From: Lepidonotus clava
Taxonomy: Eukaryota > Annelida > Polychaeta > Phyllodocida > Polynoidae
Assembly: GCA_936440205.1 (NCBI GenBank)
Contig: OW387138.1
Location: 26,493,541 to 26,557,540 of the forward strand
Length of the DNA stretch: 64,000 nt
Direction of reading: 5' to 3'
Position 1 is the stretch's first letter. Each line of letters starts with the position of its first letter. Below the pieces are notes generated by a model. It was not told where the DNA came from, searched no databases, and saw only the letters and a program-made list of their open reading frames with translations. The position numbers and the translations under genes were made by a program. Shown here piece after piece: positions 12,661 through 25,066 of this stretch.

Positions 12661-14346
12661 TGAGGGTGTAGGCCGATCAGTGGTTACCAACCAGCCAGCT
12701 TTAAGCCGGGCTCAGCAGGGATCAATCGGTGAGACGGGCCGGCCAATTGACAGCCAATATGGGCCGGGCTGCGGCCCAGATCTAATTAGTGATTACAGAT
12801 GGCCACACCGCCCGGCACACCCGCAATTATGCAAAACGAGATACTGCGGCTAGGACCGTCGTGTCAATTACGACAAGGGGACACAGTAGTGCAATTTGAA
12901 AATTTGACCGTGTTGTTGAGTAGGCATTGAGGGATCAGGGGAAGCCGTATTCAGGACCAGGGCAGGGACAGGAGGAGACACCAAGGTCGTTACCTCCAGA
13001 TCGGGGTGTCGGGGCGGTGGACAGGTGCTAATAGCCTACTTCACGGTAGGTGGCGCTACCGGAGCCCATGCATGAGAACGAGGCCAAATGGAAAAACACC
13101 AAAGTGTGACCAACTGCAGAAAAAAGTCAAGGGAAAAAAACTTGACTCTGTCGCTGGGGAAACCAGCCCTTCTATTGCCCTGTTATAAGTCCGGGAGATG
13201 GCATCTCAAAGGTCAAGTAATAACATTTTTATCGGTCTGAAAAAAAGATCAAGGTAATAACTCATAGTGATAAATCAAACCATACGCAGAAACTGACGGG
13301 GCTGTCCCGAGTTATACATTTGCCTTCTTTTCTCCTTACCGTCTCCCCGAGACCACGGTTCCCCCGATGTGCTGCCCCCTACACCCCCTATCGTCTTGGC
13401 GCCCCCGCAACCCACCCTGGAGGAGAGGGGGCTCAGCCCGGGCAGCAGGACGGAGACGGGCCGTATTAGCCGGCGGGCGGCGGCTTGGAGGGGCCGCATG
13501 ATGGATGGCGAGGAGATGAGGCGCTTTTTACCCCTCCTGGAGAAAGGCCGCAAACAATACAGTCAGGGTAGGCCCCAATATCCAGTGAATATCGGATCGC
13601 CAGGCCGCCGGCCCCACCAGGCCTGCAGGTAAAAACAGGCCGGCTTCAAATGCATGAAGTAGCTACCACTTCACCAGAAGGACTCTAAAAACAGCAGGCG
13701 CCGCACTGATTTAGAATATCTACCCAGCCTGTGATGGAGCGCTATGGGAGGGGAGGAGAAAAACCCGATTAACGTTAAGTATAGGGCGTTATGTGTGGTT
13801 AGTAAAACCTACCCTGTAACTAAAGTGGGACCACCGCCTTCCTCCCGGCCCTTTCAGGCTGTAGTGTATCTACTTGGAGATAATGTGGGCAGGGGTTGAT
13901 TCAGGACCTTTATGGTGGGGGAAAGAAGGCCAGCGCAACAATTTTCCGCAAACGCCTTTCCGACGTCTATTCTATATCAAAGAGGAATTCAAACGATCAG
14001 AAATAAGGCGCATGTGTTTTTAACCCCAGCGTTATACTGACGTGGAGCTGACAGGACCTGCTTGGTTCTCGACTATTGGGAAAAAAAAACCTTCTCGCTT
14101 CGCAATTGAAACTGTCAATTGATAAGTCTAATGGCCTCAACCAGGAACATTTTCTCATCTGAATTTCAAGTATTTCGTATTCTTGCATGTAGTGGGAATA
14201 GCATCTATCCATTGACAAAATAAGGCTTAGTTCCATGGACATTGAGCATGCACAATACCTTTTTTTCAAACTTCTGTTGGTACTTATCCCTATTCGTTCT
14301 TAGTCTATTGTTCTCCGATGAGATGATCCAAAGTGCTCCCCTTCAC

Positions 14347-14449
14347 GTCACGTGACTGCTGGCATCACGTGACCCTGTGCGCTGGTTCCTCACGTGACTG
14401 CAGGGCCTGGCGTCACACGAAGGTCTCGGTCGGCGTCCTCCGTATAAAA
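14347..14449 (+). promoter_or_regulatory. Triple TCACGTGAC cluster with TATA-like box
   Basis: Three E-boxes in the extended form TCACGTGAC occur at 14348, 14365 and 14390; the first is the full palindrome GTCACGTGAC bound by TFEB/MITF/USF-type bHLH-zip factors. A GCGTCACAC follows near 14410 and TATAAAA lies at 14443-14449. Together this looks like a compact promoter or enhancer inside the inferred EXT1 intron. No known gene starts just downstream. Motif identity is seen directly; factor binding and promoter activity are inference. Confidence 0.4.
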
Positions 14450-15759
14450 CCCACGTCTGGGATGAAACGTGGACGGTTTGAGCTAATCAGTAACCTTCAG
14501 AGCTCATCTTTGTAATGGATTTGACTTTCAGCACATGGAAATGCATGCATGAAGGGTTGATGCAAATTCATGAATACATTTTTTCAAATGAAACGTGGGG
14601 GGGGGGGGGGGGGGCAGAACATCTATATATATTTTTTTTCAATTGAAGGTAGGACGATGATACAAGGTTGTAGAGATGTACAAAAGGCATATTGTAGAGA
14701 TGTACAAGACGTATTGTTAAGGTAGACACAGAACATGGTAAAACCCCAGAGGCCTACATCAAAGTTCATATAATGTCTGGCCTTTAGTGGCCATGTGCCT
14801 TAAGTAGTGTTCTGGAGGAGACGCAGGGCCCTCACGTCTGCCGCCTGTCTCTGACCCTCCCCCCTGGAGGAAACCAGGCCAACAGGAGGAGGTTTTTGGC
14901 GCCCTCCTTCGGGGCCGCCGCTGACCCTGGAGGCGGAGGAAGAAGACTGTCGGCCTTAGTTTCCTCCCCAGTCACTTTACCCCAGGTCCGACGATACGAA
15001 AATTAGGTTAGGCTAAGACATTTTTTTTACAGGTTACACGGGGGAGGAGACATGCCTACCGTACCACCATACTAAGGGGTGGACAACCCAGTTGGCCATT
15101 GGGCAACCACCATCCTATAGAGCCGACTGCCGGCTTTACAGCTTCTAACTATCATTACCATGGCACTGCTTATACCAGTATTCTGTAGATGATGATAAAA
15201 TAACTCTCATGACAATATTCTGGCAACGTTAGGTGTCTATGTTGAGGTCTGCATACTGATTAACATCCTACGCTTACAAGGAAGAGACTTATGCTGAATA
15301 TTAATAAATACGTCTCGAGTTCCCACGCAGTTTTGAAGTGTAGGCCTAATAATTGCAAGTTATAATTACAATTTACACAAATTATTCAAACTAGTTCTAC
15401 TTTCGCAGATAGCCATCGTTGGAAGCGCTGTTTAATCTCCTCACCCATCAAATAACATCCTTAATTCCGACAGTGCCCCCGACCCCTCCCTTTGCCCCCA
15501 GCCCCCCTGGTCCGCCCGGCCTGTGCCCGTCGGCCACCACCACCGCCCGACCACCTTCACCAAGGTGGCTGATTGATTTCTGGGCGCAAATCGACAAGAA
15601 ACACGCCTTGTTACACACCAAATGTGGATTTCTTGTGGTGTTGTTGGCTCGTTCACCAGTCAGGCCTGGAGTCGACGCCTCTGACAAATGGCGCGGTCAG
15701 TGGGGGTGGTGGGGGTCGTGAGGGGCGGGAAAAGATGGGTACAGGAACTGGGGCATTCT

Positions 15760-16190
15760 GAATGACGGCCGGGGCTGAATAGGGCATTTGGGGTAAAGGA
15801 AGGCAAATAGGCTATTGTGGGTAAAGAAGGGTAAAGCGGGCATTGTGGATAAAAGCAGTTGAATGGGACATTGCGGGATATAAAGAACGGTGATTAGGAC
15901 ATTTGGAACGGAATAATGAAAAGTGAATTGTGAGAAAAGAAGGATGAATGGTGTAATAATTATACAGAGGGGTGAATATGGCTTTTTTCCCCTTTTTTTT
16001 CTAAAAAGGGGAATAGGGCATTTTGGGTGAATGGGAAATGGGGGTAATCAAAAGTGAATAGGGCATATTTTTAGACACCCAAGAGTGAAAAATATTGAAT
16101 TGTTTGTAAATTTAGAAACGTGAACAGCGAAGTGTTAGTAAAGAAGGGTTAGTGGGGCATCGCGGATAAAGATGGGTGCCACTGCCACAT
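15760..16190. repeat. Degenerate GGTAAAG/GGGCATT tandem repeat
   Basis: A run of imperfect ~30-36-bp units built around GAATAGGGCATTTTGGGTAAA, decayed and unevenly spaced. It is an old minisatellite with no coding signal. Confidence 0.65.
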
Positions 16191-16599
16191 TTAACCATCA
16201 TATAAATGGTATTTCTTCAGTTGCCACTTTAAAAGATGCGTTTTCATTGGCTAGTAAACGAGTCTTGGCCCAGAGAGTTAATATTTTGATTAACCCGTCC
16301 GTTGGGTCAGTGGAAATCATCCCAATTTCACAGCCTGTCTGAGCCTGCCTTGTTCGGACTGTGTACCATGACGGGCTGGGCCGTGCCTGTCCGTCGTACG
16401 TGCCCACTTTAATCAGGGCAACAGACCCTGCGGTCAGACCCCTCCAGCCCCACGTTTACATGTCCAGACTGCGTGTGTTGTAACGTGACAGCTCCATATG
16501 AGGGTACATAGGGCTGATCCACCCCTCCCCCCTTTCCAGAGTGCCTCTTCAGTGCAGCTACTGGTCTTTTTTTGTCTTTTCCCCCTTTTTTTAAAAGAA

Positions 16600-16730
16600 A
16601 AACGTAAAATGTTAAAATGTTCATTACATATTAAATGATCATAAATTTAATAAATGTTATTTTTTTTAGATAACATAACATGTTAAATGTTCGCTACATG
16701 TTAAAATGTTCATAACTTTAAAATGTTGTC
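16600..16730. repeat. ATGTTAAAATGTTCAT short repeat
   Basis: Several near-copies of a motif like ATGTTAAAATGTTCATTACA occur in direct orientation, separated by AT-rich spacers. Confidence 0.6.
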
Positions 16731-17227
16731 ACGCTCCGTGTGCAACAATTGAGACAGAAGAAATGCTGTCATCCCCAGCTCTTCTGTTTTACAGAAAAGC
16801 GATGCTATTACACCAAGCATCGTCGATTTCTGCCTCGGATCTTATTCTTATTGATTTCGCCACATGCAAACGTATCATTCTTATTTTCAATATTGTATAT
16901 GCCAACTGAAAATCATTTCATCTGAGGCTGTTACGTGGGCCCTTGAATTGGCGGTTGTCCTTTGATGGGGCCTTAGTAGTGTGTGTACCTGGTGGTGGTG
17001 GCCCATCAGCCCGCCCGCCGGCCGTGGGACCCTCAGCGCATCATGACCCATCCACACCCATCAAGGCCGGCCAAGGAGGCGGCGAGGAGGGCGTAGACGA
17101 GGGGCACAGGCAATAATACCCACTGATGACTGGGTAGAAGTGGGCACAGTCAATACAGCCAGTGTGACTGGAATCAGCCCACCCTGGGACTCTCGGTCCT
17201 CGCCTCTTAAAGACCTGCGGCAACCAG

Positions 17228-17270
17228 CCCCCCCCCCCCCCCCCCCCCCGCTTTTTTTTTTTTTTTTTTT
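17228..17270. repeat. Poly-C (22) followed by poly-T (19)
   Basis: C at 17228-17249 and T at 17252-17270, with GC between. The composite homopolymer may be unstable and read lengths here are uncertain. Confidence 0.95.
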
Positions 17271-17442
17271 AACTATGTATGTTCTGTAAATTAGGTATAA
17301 GCATTATTAGTTAATAGACAAATAGTCCTCCCTTTCCTTGAATAATTGGAAATATTAGTTGATAGTGGAGGAAATATCTTATGACTGGACTACAAGAACT
17401 ACAGTGTTGTGGTCTAATGATAATATGTAATGATATGTAGTA

Positions 17443-17691
17443 AAGGGCCATACCCACTAGGCGACTTTAGCGGGGACGGACGACTGGGAGAATCACTGGT
17501 GAATTTGCCAGGGGACAGTGGATCGCCGGGCGACTCCACGTGAGTATGGTTTGTTTTCTGGGCGACGGGATCGCCGGGAAAATCACCTCCAAAATATCAA
17601 ACTTCCTAGATATTACAGTCGCTTGGCGACTTTACCGGCCATTTGCCCAGGCGCCCGTCAATAGTCAAATCGCTTTGTGGGTATGGGGCTT
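17443..17691. mobile_element. MITE with AAGGGCCATACCCAC termini
   Basis: The left end AAGGGCCATACCCAC is mirrored at the right end (GTGGGTATGGGGCTT), and GGCGACTTT-like motifs continue the similarity inwards. TA flanks both sides (17441-17442 and 17692-17693), compatible with a TA duplication as in Tc1/mariner-type MITEs. The interior repeats GGGCGAC and GATCGCCGGG. No coding capacity. Confidence 0.7.
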
Positions 17692-18529
17692 TAGGTCATC
17701 CAATAAATGATGACAACGAGGAAAATATACATCATGTTATGTAAAGTTGCAATCTTATCAATTAGAAATACGAGAAGGTTAATATATATAATGTTATACA
17801 GAAGGAGAACGTAGATGTACAAGTGAAAAAACAAATGACACTACAGAGTGATACGTGAAGAAAGATGCAAATGGAGAAACCTGATCTTGAGTCATTACGA
17901 AAAGGCATTCTATGCAGAGCAAATTAAGAATTACATGTATTGGAAAATAAAGCCCTTTCATGTTCAATTATACCAGTAAAACATGAGTTCACTAAAAGCC
18001 TAACAATTAAATTTGAACAATCATAGACACAATGTAAACAAGTCCGAATTTAAGGGTGTGTCCAGCTGCATCCGACGTGCATGTTTTTGCAGACGGGTAC
18101 ATAAGTTTTAAAAGCATGCAACAGGAAGATGCAGCTTATGTTTTTGAGAGAATAAATAGCCTCATATCATTGAGCGTGCAGAGAAGGGCTCCCAGGCCCA
18201 TACTTGTCAAATTGGCTATGCACCCGGGTAGTGCATGAATTTAAACCTTAATATCGGAAACAAATAAAACTATACAGGATTAATATTAGTATCTCAGAAA
18301 AGCCGTTGTTTTATGGTACATTGTGAGATGAGTCATCGGCAAAAGAAGCATCAACGGTATCACTATAATTAATGACACCAATGAAAGCCATCGATCCTAA
18401 TTTGTTCCAGTCTATCCCAAGAGGTTGATGGATTATAACACCTTAGGTCTCTTCTCATGGAACAGGCATAAGATTTAAAGAGGGAGGGTGAATCCTGGGT
18501 GTTTTATTGTGATCACGTTCGATGTTAAG

Positions 18530-19400
18530 AATGTGTGCTGTCAGTAGTGTTTTCGATATAGTTTGCTCAGTATTAGTACGTTCTCAGTGTCCAGATTATA
18601 CTCTGACTGATCAGCATTTGTTGTACTCTTAGCTTCTCAATGTGTTCAGGGGCGTATCCAGCCCTAAATTCCGAGGGGGTTCCAGATAACTCTGAATGGG
18701 TTCCATGTAAAACTGAGGGGTTCCAGATTGTTATTTTGATAGAATTTCCTATATTTTCATTTTCAATGTATAAACTTTGAGAAATATGAGGGGGTTCCAG
18801 ACACCCCAGAACCCCCCCCCCCCCCCCCCCGGGTACGCCACTGGTGTTCTGTCAGCATGCACCAGTCTGTACTCGCTGTGTCAACGCATACTCTTCCGAA
18901 TGAGCGTCTACTCTCATCATCAGTGTGTTCTCTCACTGTCAGTCAATATCCTTAGCATCAGTGTGTATATTTTCACTGTCAATATGTGCTCTTATCGTCA
19001 GTGTACACTCACTGCATCAATAGTATGAACTCAAATGGTCAGCATGTACTTTCAAATGATCAGTGTGTACTCTCAAGGATCAGAATCATCAGAGTATACT
19101 TTCACTATCATCACTGTGTACTTTCAATGTCAGTGCTAATGTCATCCTCTTAGTATCAGTATGTACTTTCAAAATTATAGCATGTCTCCTAACTGACATT
19201 CTGTATTTGGTGTGTCAGTTTGTACTATAATTGTGTCTATGTATGACATGTACTATTAATGGCAGTGTGCACTATGGGTAACAGTGTGTACTCTCTGTGT
19301 GTCAGTATGTACTATCAGTGTCAGTATGTATTCAGCTTGTGTCAGTATGTACTATCAGTGTCGGTATGTACTCTGAGCGTGACCATGCATTCTCGGGGTG
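18530..19400. repeat. Degenerate CAGTGTGTACTCTCA minisatellite
   Basis: Dozens of short imperfect repeats of the type TCAGTATGTACTCTCAGTG, about 17-25 bp apart. The array is interrupted by the MITE at 18647-18843, so it predates that insertion. Confidence 0.75.
18647..18843. mobile_element. MITE of the CAGKGGCG family with 5-bp duplication
   Basis: It begins CAGGGGCGTATCCAG and ends CGGGTACGCCACTG. It is flanked by a perfect GTGTT on both sides (18642-18646 and 18844-18848). The interior repeats GGGGTTCCAGA and ends in a C-tract. This is a clean insertion into a minisatellite and one of three copies that give a 5-bp target duplication. Confidence 0.88.
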
Positions 19401-20429
19401 AGTTTGTACTGTGCATCGGCCCATAGCAGCACTCGTCCGGCAGACGGCGCGGCAAACCGGCCCCCAATCCTCCCCACATTAACCGCAATCAATAAGCGCC
19501 GCCCGCCCCGTCCGCTCAACGCCCGCCATCAGTCTTCTGCACGGATTCCGGCGAGGCCCATTGAGAAAAATGAGCCGGGCGCTGGTCAAATAAGGCCTGG
19601 GCCACCTGACCGACGGGCCGCCCGGGGGGTGGGCGGGGGGCCGGGGTGAATAGGCCAGGTGGGGGCGGGGGGTTAGGAGTCAGGAAAACATGCTTAGAAA
19701 ACATGGACCACCTGTCTGCCCCCCGCCTCCACCCACCGGCCGAGTCAATCAATGGGCGGGGCGGCGCGTAGAGTGGTCCTTGGTGGAGTATTCATACGGC
19801 CAGAGTTATAGCCCATCAGGCCCCGTAATGGTGGACATATGGTTCAATCCCGTCTCTAAATGACGGAGAGATATAGATGATGTTTTGGTTGCGTGACAAA
19901 ACGCCCGGTTTAGTTAGAGATGAGCCCTAGATGAGCGTAGTCTGGGAGGGTAAAGGGATTTACATGTGGATGTGATGGGATAGAGGCATGTAGCAGCAAT
20001 GATGTACCGATATCCACTGCCCTCCCATTAGTCCAGCACACAGCCCTGCTTATGGGAAACACACAGCCCTACTTAGGGCATACATCCCCACTTGGGGGCA
20101 CTAGCCACCTCAGATAAAATACCACCAGCACACATCCCTACTGGAGAATTTGTCACCTCAAAACAAGCACATATAGGAGTCACCTCCCCATATTGTCCAA
20201 TAGTTTCACAACCGCCATGGTATTTTCGAAATAATAAATGTCGAAAGCTGTAAATCTGAAGCTATTCCCTCACACTCTAGCCTACTAGAAAGGGTTATTA
20301 TGTGTAGTCACCCGAATACATCTTACGTTTTTACCACCGATCTATGAATGAAAACATTGAAAACTTTAACTAGAAACTACAAGACAACTCCCAATACGGG
20401 ACAAGTTGAGAAGTCGTTGATACAAGAGA

Positions 20430-20760
20430 GCCCCTCCTTAGCCGCCCCTCCCACCCCGCCCCTCCCTCCCCAGCCCTAACCGGCCGATAACGACGCCTTT
20501 TCCCCTCAACTGGCATAACGCCGCCCTCCGAAATAGGCGGCTAATTTGGGGTGGGCGCGGGCGGCCGCCGTCTGAGAGGGGCGCGGCCGGAGGCGGTGAG
20601 ATGTGATGGAAATCCTACAATATTTAAGAGAGCCAATTTACGTGCTTGATGGAAACGTAATGCGCATCTGTATCTGGGCCCGGCGGGCGGGGTGGGCGGG
20701 CCGAGGGGGGCGGGCGGGGGGCGGGGGGACAGACCGGGGAGACGGCCCCTCTAAGATGAC
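20430..20760. promoter_or_regulatory. GC-rich, CpG-rich island with GC boxes
   Basis: A C-rich stretch with several CCCCTCC/CCGCCCC GC boxes is followed by CGGCCGATAACG and a strongly G-rich block near 20690-20745 (GGGCGGG repeated), with G-quadruplex potential. The density of CpG stands out from the surrounding AT-rich DNA. It may be an intronic regulatory element or alternative promoter, or simply a GC-rich repeat relic. No known exon is attached. Confidence 0.35.
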
Positions 20761-21557
20761 TAGTATTGAGGAGGAGATTAGCCAAGACACCGATCCAGGT
20801 ATTTTCCGACTGGTTGCACAGAAATGGAATGAAGTTATGATGGCCTGTCATCCGCTGGTCGGCGTGGCCTAATAGATGGGGACCAAACGTGTGTCGCCTG
20901 AAGGGTCAGGCCTGTCTGAACACTGAAATAAACCGACAAGTCAGCCAAGTAGAAGGCTTTGTGAAATAAGAAGGAATTACTAGTTGAAATTGACAGTCAA
21001 CAGGGTCTTCGAGTGGCTCGATATGGCAAAAGAGATTGGCTATGCATCGAAGTTTAACGTTGAGTACCGGAAGAGATGCACTTACCCTCGTATATTTACC
21101 AATGCATTTCTCAGTAGTTTGTATACTTATGATTATAATCATATTTTATCTTATATCTTTACCAATTACTACCACTTACGTAACCAACAAAGGCGACATT
21201 GTTCAAAAAAGGTGTGTGGTCATTAAGATAAAAAAGATTAAATATTCTATAGAGCATCCCCTCATTATCTGTCAGTCATCATATTTTCACATAAAGGTCA
21301 CATTATTCACCGGCTGATATCCAATTAATCATCTATTATTTCATTCATGCATAAGAAGAAAAGTTGACAGCGATGAAGCCCATGATTTCACATAATGCCA
21401 CAGTTTTATGATGATTGCCAAGAAGATAGCTTTATCATCAAAGTTAATGATTTAGTGGGACGACAACATAAATGAAAGCTGGTATTACTGTAGACTGTGT
21501 GGAGGTGTCAGGGAAGTCAGTGGGCGGATGTCGTATTTGAGGGTGGGTATTAATTAC

Positions 21558-22664
21558 CATGGGTTATCTTGAGGTGTGGGGGCGAGTCAAGAGGAGGACG
21601 TCACATATGAGGGGTGGTGTTACCATGGGCTATATGGAGGTGTGGGGGTGAGTCAATAGGAGGATGTCACATATGAGGGGTGGTGTTACTGTACCGCGCG
21701 AAGTACGGCCTTGCACCAAGCCATACTCTGTGCTGACCCAAGTACGGCAGGTGTTGCGCGACGGCCCCAGCCACACTTGGGCGCACAAAGTACGGCCTTG
21801 GTTGATGTCTGAGGGGCAGGATATCATCATTATCGCATTAGTGTAATAGGATAAATCAGAGTGGGATATGATATAAAAATTGTGAAATTTCTCATTGTAG
21901 TCGTGTCGTAGAGATTTCTCAAGCCACGATTATCATATGACTTGATTAATCATGTTGTAGAGATAAATTGCAAATACCTTGTATTGCAGTACATGTCACA
22001 TGTCTCATGTCGTAGAAGATTTTTTTCAAGTAGGCCTAGTAAAATATCACTGTGTAGTGTAATACCGCCAAAAGTGTGATTTAGCTAAGATAATGCTGCG
22101 ACATACACATACAAGGATAGACAACACCTAAGCCAGATTTAGCGCAGGTATATGCCAGCCCCCCAGTCCATACTCTGTGCAGCCAAGTGCGGTCACACCT
22201 CCTGCCACACTTGGGTCTGCACAAAGCCTGGCTCTGTGCAGCGACCACACTTTGTGCGTTACATTACCATGGGCTATATGGAGGTGTGGGGGTGAGTCAA
22301 TAGGAGGATGTCACATATGAGGGGTGGTGTTACCATGGACTATATGGAGGTGTGGGGGTGAGTCAATAGGAGGATGTCACATATGAGGAGTGGTGTTACC
22401 ATGGGCTATATGGAGGTGTGGGGGTGAGTCAGTAGCAGGACGTCACATATGAGGGGTGGTGTTACCATGGGCTATGTGGAGGTGTGGGGGTGAGTCAGTA
22501 GGAGGACGTCACAATATGAGGGGTGGTGTTACCATGGGCTATGTGGCAGTGTTGGGGTGAATCAATAAGAGGACATCACATATGAGGGGTGGTGTCACCA
22601 TGGGCTATATGGAGGTGTGGGGGTAAGTCAATAAGAGGACGTCACATATATGGGGGATGGCATT
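21558..22664. repeat. 66-bp minisatellite, 8 copies, split by an insertion
   Basis: Units start CATGGGCTATATGGAGGTGT at 21558, 21624, 22268, 22334, 22400, 22466, 22533 and 22599. Five of the eight carry the AP-1 consensus TGAGTCA, and most carry GTCACATATGAGG. The second and third units are separated by the 574-bp element at 21690-22263, which entered exactly at a unit boundary motif. Confidence 0.93.
21690..22263. mobile_element. 574-bp element with TGTAMCGC termini inside the minisatellite
   Basis: It begins TGTACCGCGCGAAGTACGG and ends with the imperfect complement of that sequence (ACTTTGTGCGTTACA), flanked by TTAC on both sides (21686-21689 and 22264-22267). Because the host sequence is a repeat, the empty site is known from sister units (GTTACCATGGG), which confirms both ends. 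Subterminal copies of GCACAAAGTACGGCCTTG occur inside the left part. No open frame; nonautonomous. A 4-bp duplication does not point to a single superfamily. Confidence 0.8.
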
Positions 22665-24741
22665 ACACTAGGCCTGTAGGGGCTCAGTGTGCCATGTTAG
22701 TCAGGGGTGGCCTGGGTTGATCCGTCACAGAGCTGATAGGCGTTGGGGCAGTGAGAGAGGCGGGCTGGCAGTAAGGGGCGGCACTGAGGGATGTAGCCGA
22801 GCCCAGACCCCCTTCTCGGCGAGCGGGGCCGTATTGATGGCTACTTGTAGGTGCAGCTTCTATCACACGCATACACAAACACGGCTGGCCATGGCCGCCC
22901 GCCCCGCCTATCTCCGCCTGTCCGTCTTAGTCCCGCACACCGCCGCCACGGGCTGATAGCGCCCGGCCTTTTTATGTAGCCGTGCCAGGCCCAGGCAGAT
23001 AGCGCTGAAATATGTAGCCAGGGCCCTATCAGCGAGCAGGCTGCTCACAAGACGACGTCCCCGCTGTGGGCATGCATCCGCAGATTGTAGCCTCCGCCTG
23101 CCAGAAGCTGCCAGCAGTCTCCGTCATGACGTACTGTCAAGACCTTCTGTCAGGGCCTTTCTTAGATACCGCTGTTAGTACAGTACTGTCAGTTGAAAGG
23201 GTTTAATTATTGAAAGCCACAGTTGCCATTGGAGGTAACTGCCAGACCCCCTTCCATGTCAATACATTGTCAATTGCAAGATTCTATTATGGGAGCCCGC
23301 TGTTGGAAGTGATTATGAAGACCTGTTGTACATTCACAGTATATTCGAGACAAGTAGTCAGTACAACTGGCAGGTCACATTGTAAGACAAACTAAGATTA
23401 AATTCAGAATCTTTGATCTTGTTCTCGCCGCAATGTGACCTCATTTATCTTACTCTACCGAACCCGGGTATACAACGAACAATTTCATCCCTCCCCATCC
23501 ATACTTTCAGCGTCTCCATGAATCTCTAACCAGGCATGGTCAAAATGTTAAAGAAAATGACCCATTCTGCACTGTGGCATTGCCCCTTGCAGCTCCAGCG
23601 ATAAGTATTGAGCAAGCATATCCACCGACAGTGGTATAATAAAACAGTGTCGCGTGCAAACACATTAGGTCGTCTATCATTTTCTCCAAAGCCTACTTCA
23701 TGGCAGCACATTGCCCATTTCTTTCATTCCTGACTCGTGCAAACTGTTGAAGTCCTCCGCCAAAAATCATTAGGCATGTACCGGTGGACTGGGGGGGCGG
23801 GGCCTCAAAGGGCGTGTAGATATTGACAGTGTGAGGTGATGGGGCCGATTGTGGACCGAGTGCACCCTCCTCCTCCGCACGGCCTCCAGGCAGGACGGCC
23901 GCACTAGGACGGAACGCCAGTTCACCCAATATCTCAGCCAAAGGATATTCTTATCTTTCTTCTCTTCTTTTTTTTTCTCCAAAATTTGAAAATATCGTTC
24001 ATCCGTTCATTATCGTATTCATTAATTGTATATATCAATACACTGTGTAGGATTTTTTCCCCTGGAAATTGGTACTGATTTAAAAAAAAAAAAATACATT
24101 ATCGGGATGTATTTGTACTTCAGTTTTCCCGAGATGGTGCGTTCAGAGCTCGTCCATAGGTTTAGAGATAGTAACCAGAAATCAGTCATTTGTTTGTTTT
24201 TGCATCCTACAAAAAATTAATAAAGTAGGGCATTAGTTTTTTTTATGTCCAAATATTACATTTGAACATGTGGGTTGAGCTACATTCAACACAGGGCTTA
24301 CAAGGAGGTTGATGGGGTGATTTTACATTGGCATGTCGTGTAACACCCCTCCCCCGCCCCAGCCCTCCATCTTAGTTCACACGCCGCCCGTCACCTCCCG
24401 GAGAAAGCCCCCAGCCTGCATCATGCAGCCCGCCCCCATTAGGTCTTATCAGACTGGTAGAGGGGCGCTCCCAGAGGGCCCCGACAATGCCGTCCTATCG
24501 CCCCATCACGGCATGTCATCGAAAGCCGGGATGGGACCAAGCCGTCAAATAGTGCCCAAGTGCTGTCTGCTCGGGTAAGCCCGCCTGGCCGGGGGAGACT
24601 CGGGTGGAGGCACCGGGCGGTAAGCCCCTCTCAGACACATTGCTACCCTAACATGGGCTCTGGGGACAGGGGCCAAGTGTCCACCCACAGAACGTCGTCG
24701 GTGTGTTTGGTATTCAAGGCACTATGGCCACAAACTGCAAA

Positions 24742-25066
24742 ATTCAAGAACCATCTACCCTGTGGGGGCTCTGGGGAAGAATATAGGCCCCCAGTAGCCC
24801 CTGCTGATTGTATAAAGCGACGATAGGGGGGACCCAGCACTGACCAAATGGTTCTTTGGGTTCAATTCCTGGTTGGTGCTGGGTTCACTAAGGGATGAGG
24901 TACAGCCGAAAATTATTTCCAGGTTTGTTTTCAGGGTCATTTTGAAATTACCCTGGCTGTCGGTAAGGCGTAAAACCTCCATCACTCACTCACTCACTCA
25001 CTCACTCACTCACTCACTCACTCACTCACTCACTCACTCACTCACTCACTCATTCAAGAACCATCT
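24742..25066 (+). mobile_element. tRNA-related SINE with (TCAC)n tail and 15-bp duplication
   Basis: ATTCAAGAACCATCT occurs at 24742-24756 and again at 25052-25066; between them is a ~295-bp SINE. It contains a B-box-like GGTTCAATTCC, a central part ending GGTAAGGCGTAAAACC and a ~70-base (TCAC)n tail. The long exact duplication and simple-repeat tail are typical of LINE-mobilised SINEs. The GCGTAAAAC plus TCAC tail recalls SINEs of molluscs, from memory and not searched. The exact duplication suggests a fairly recent insertion. Confidence 0.88.

Noticed and set aside
13621-13640. Second recursive splice site candidate (TGCAGGTAAAA)
   Set aside because: No pyrimidine tract or branch point upstream and a weak donor.
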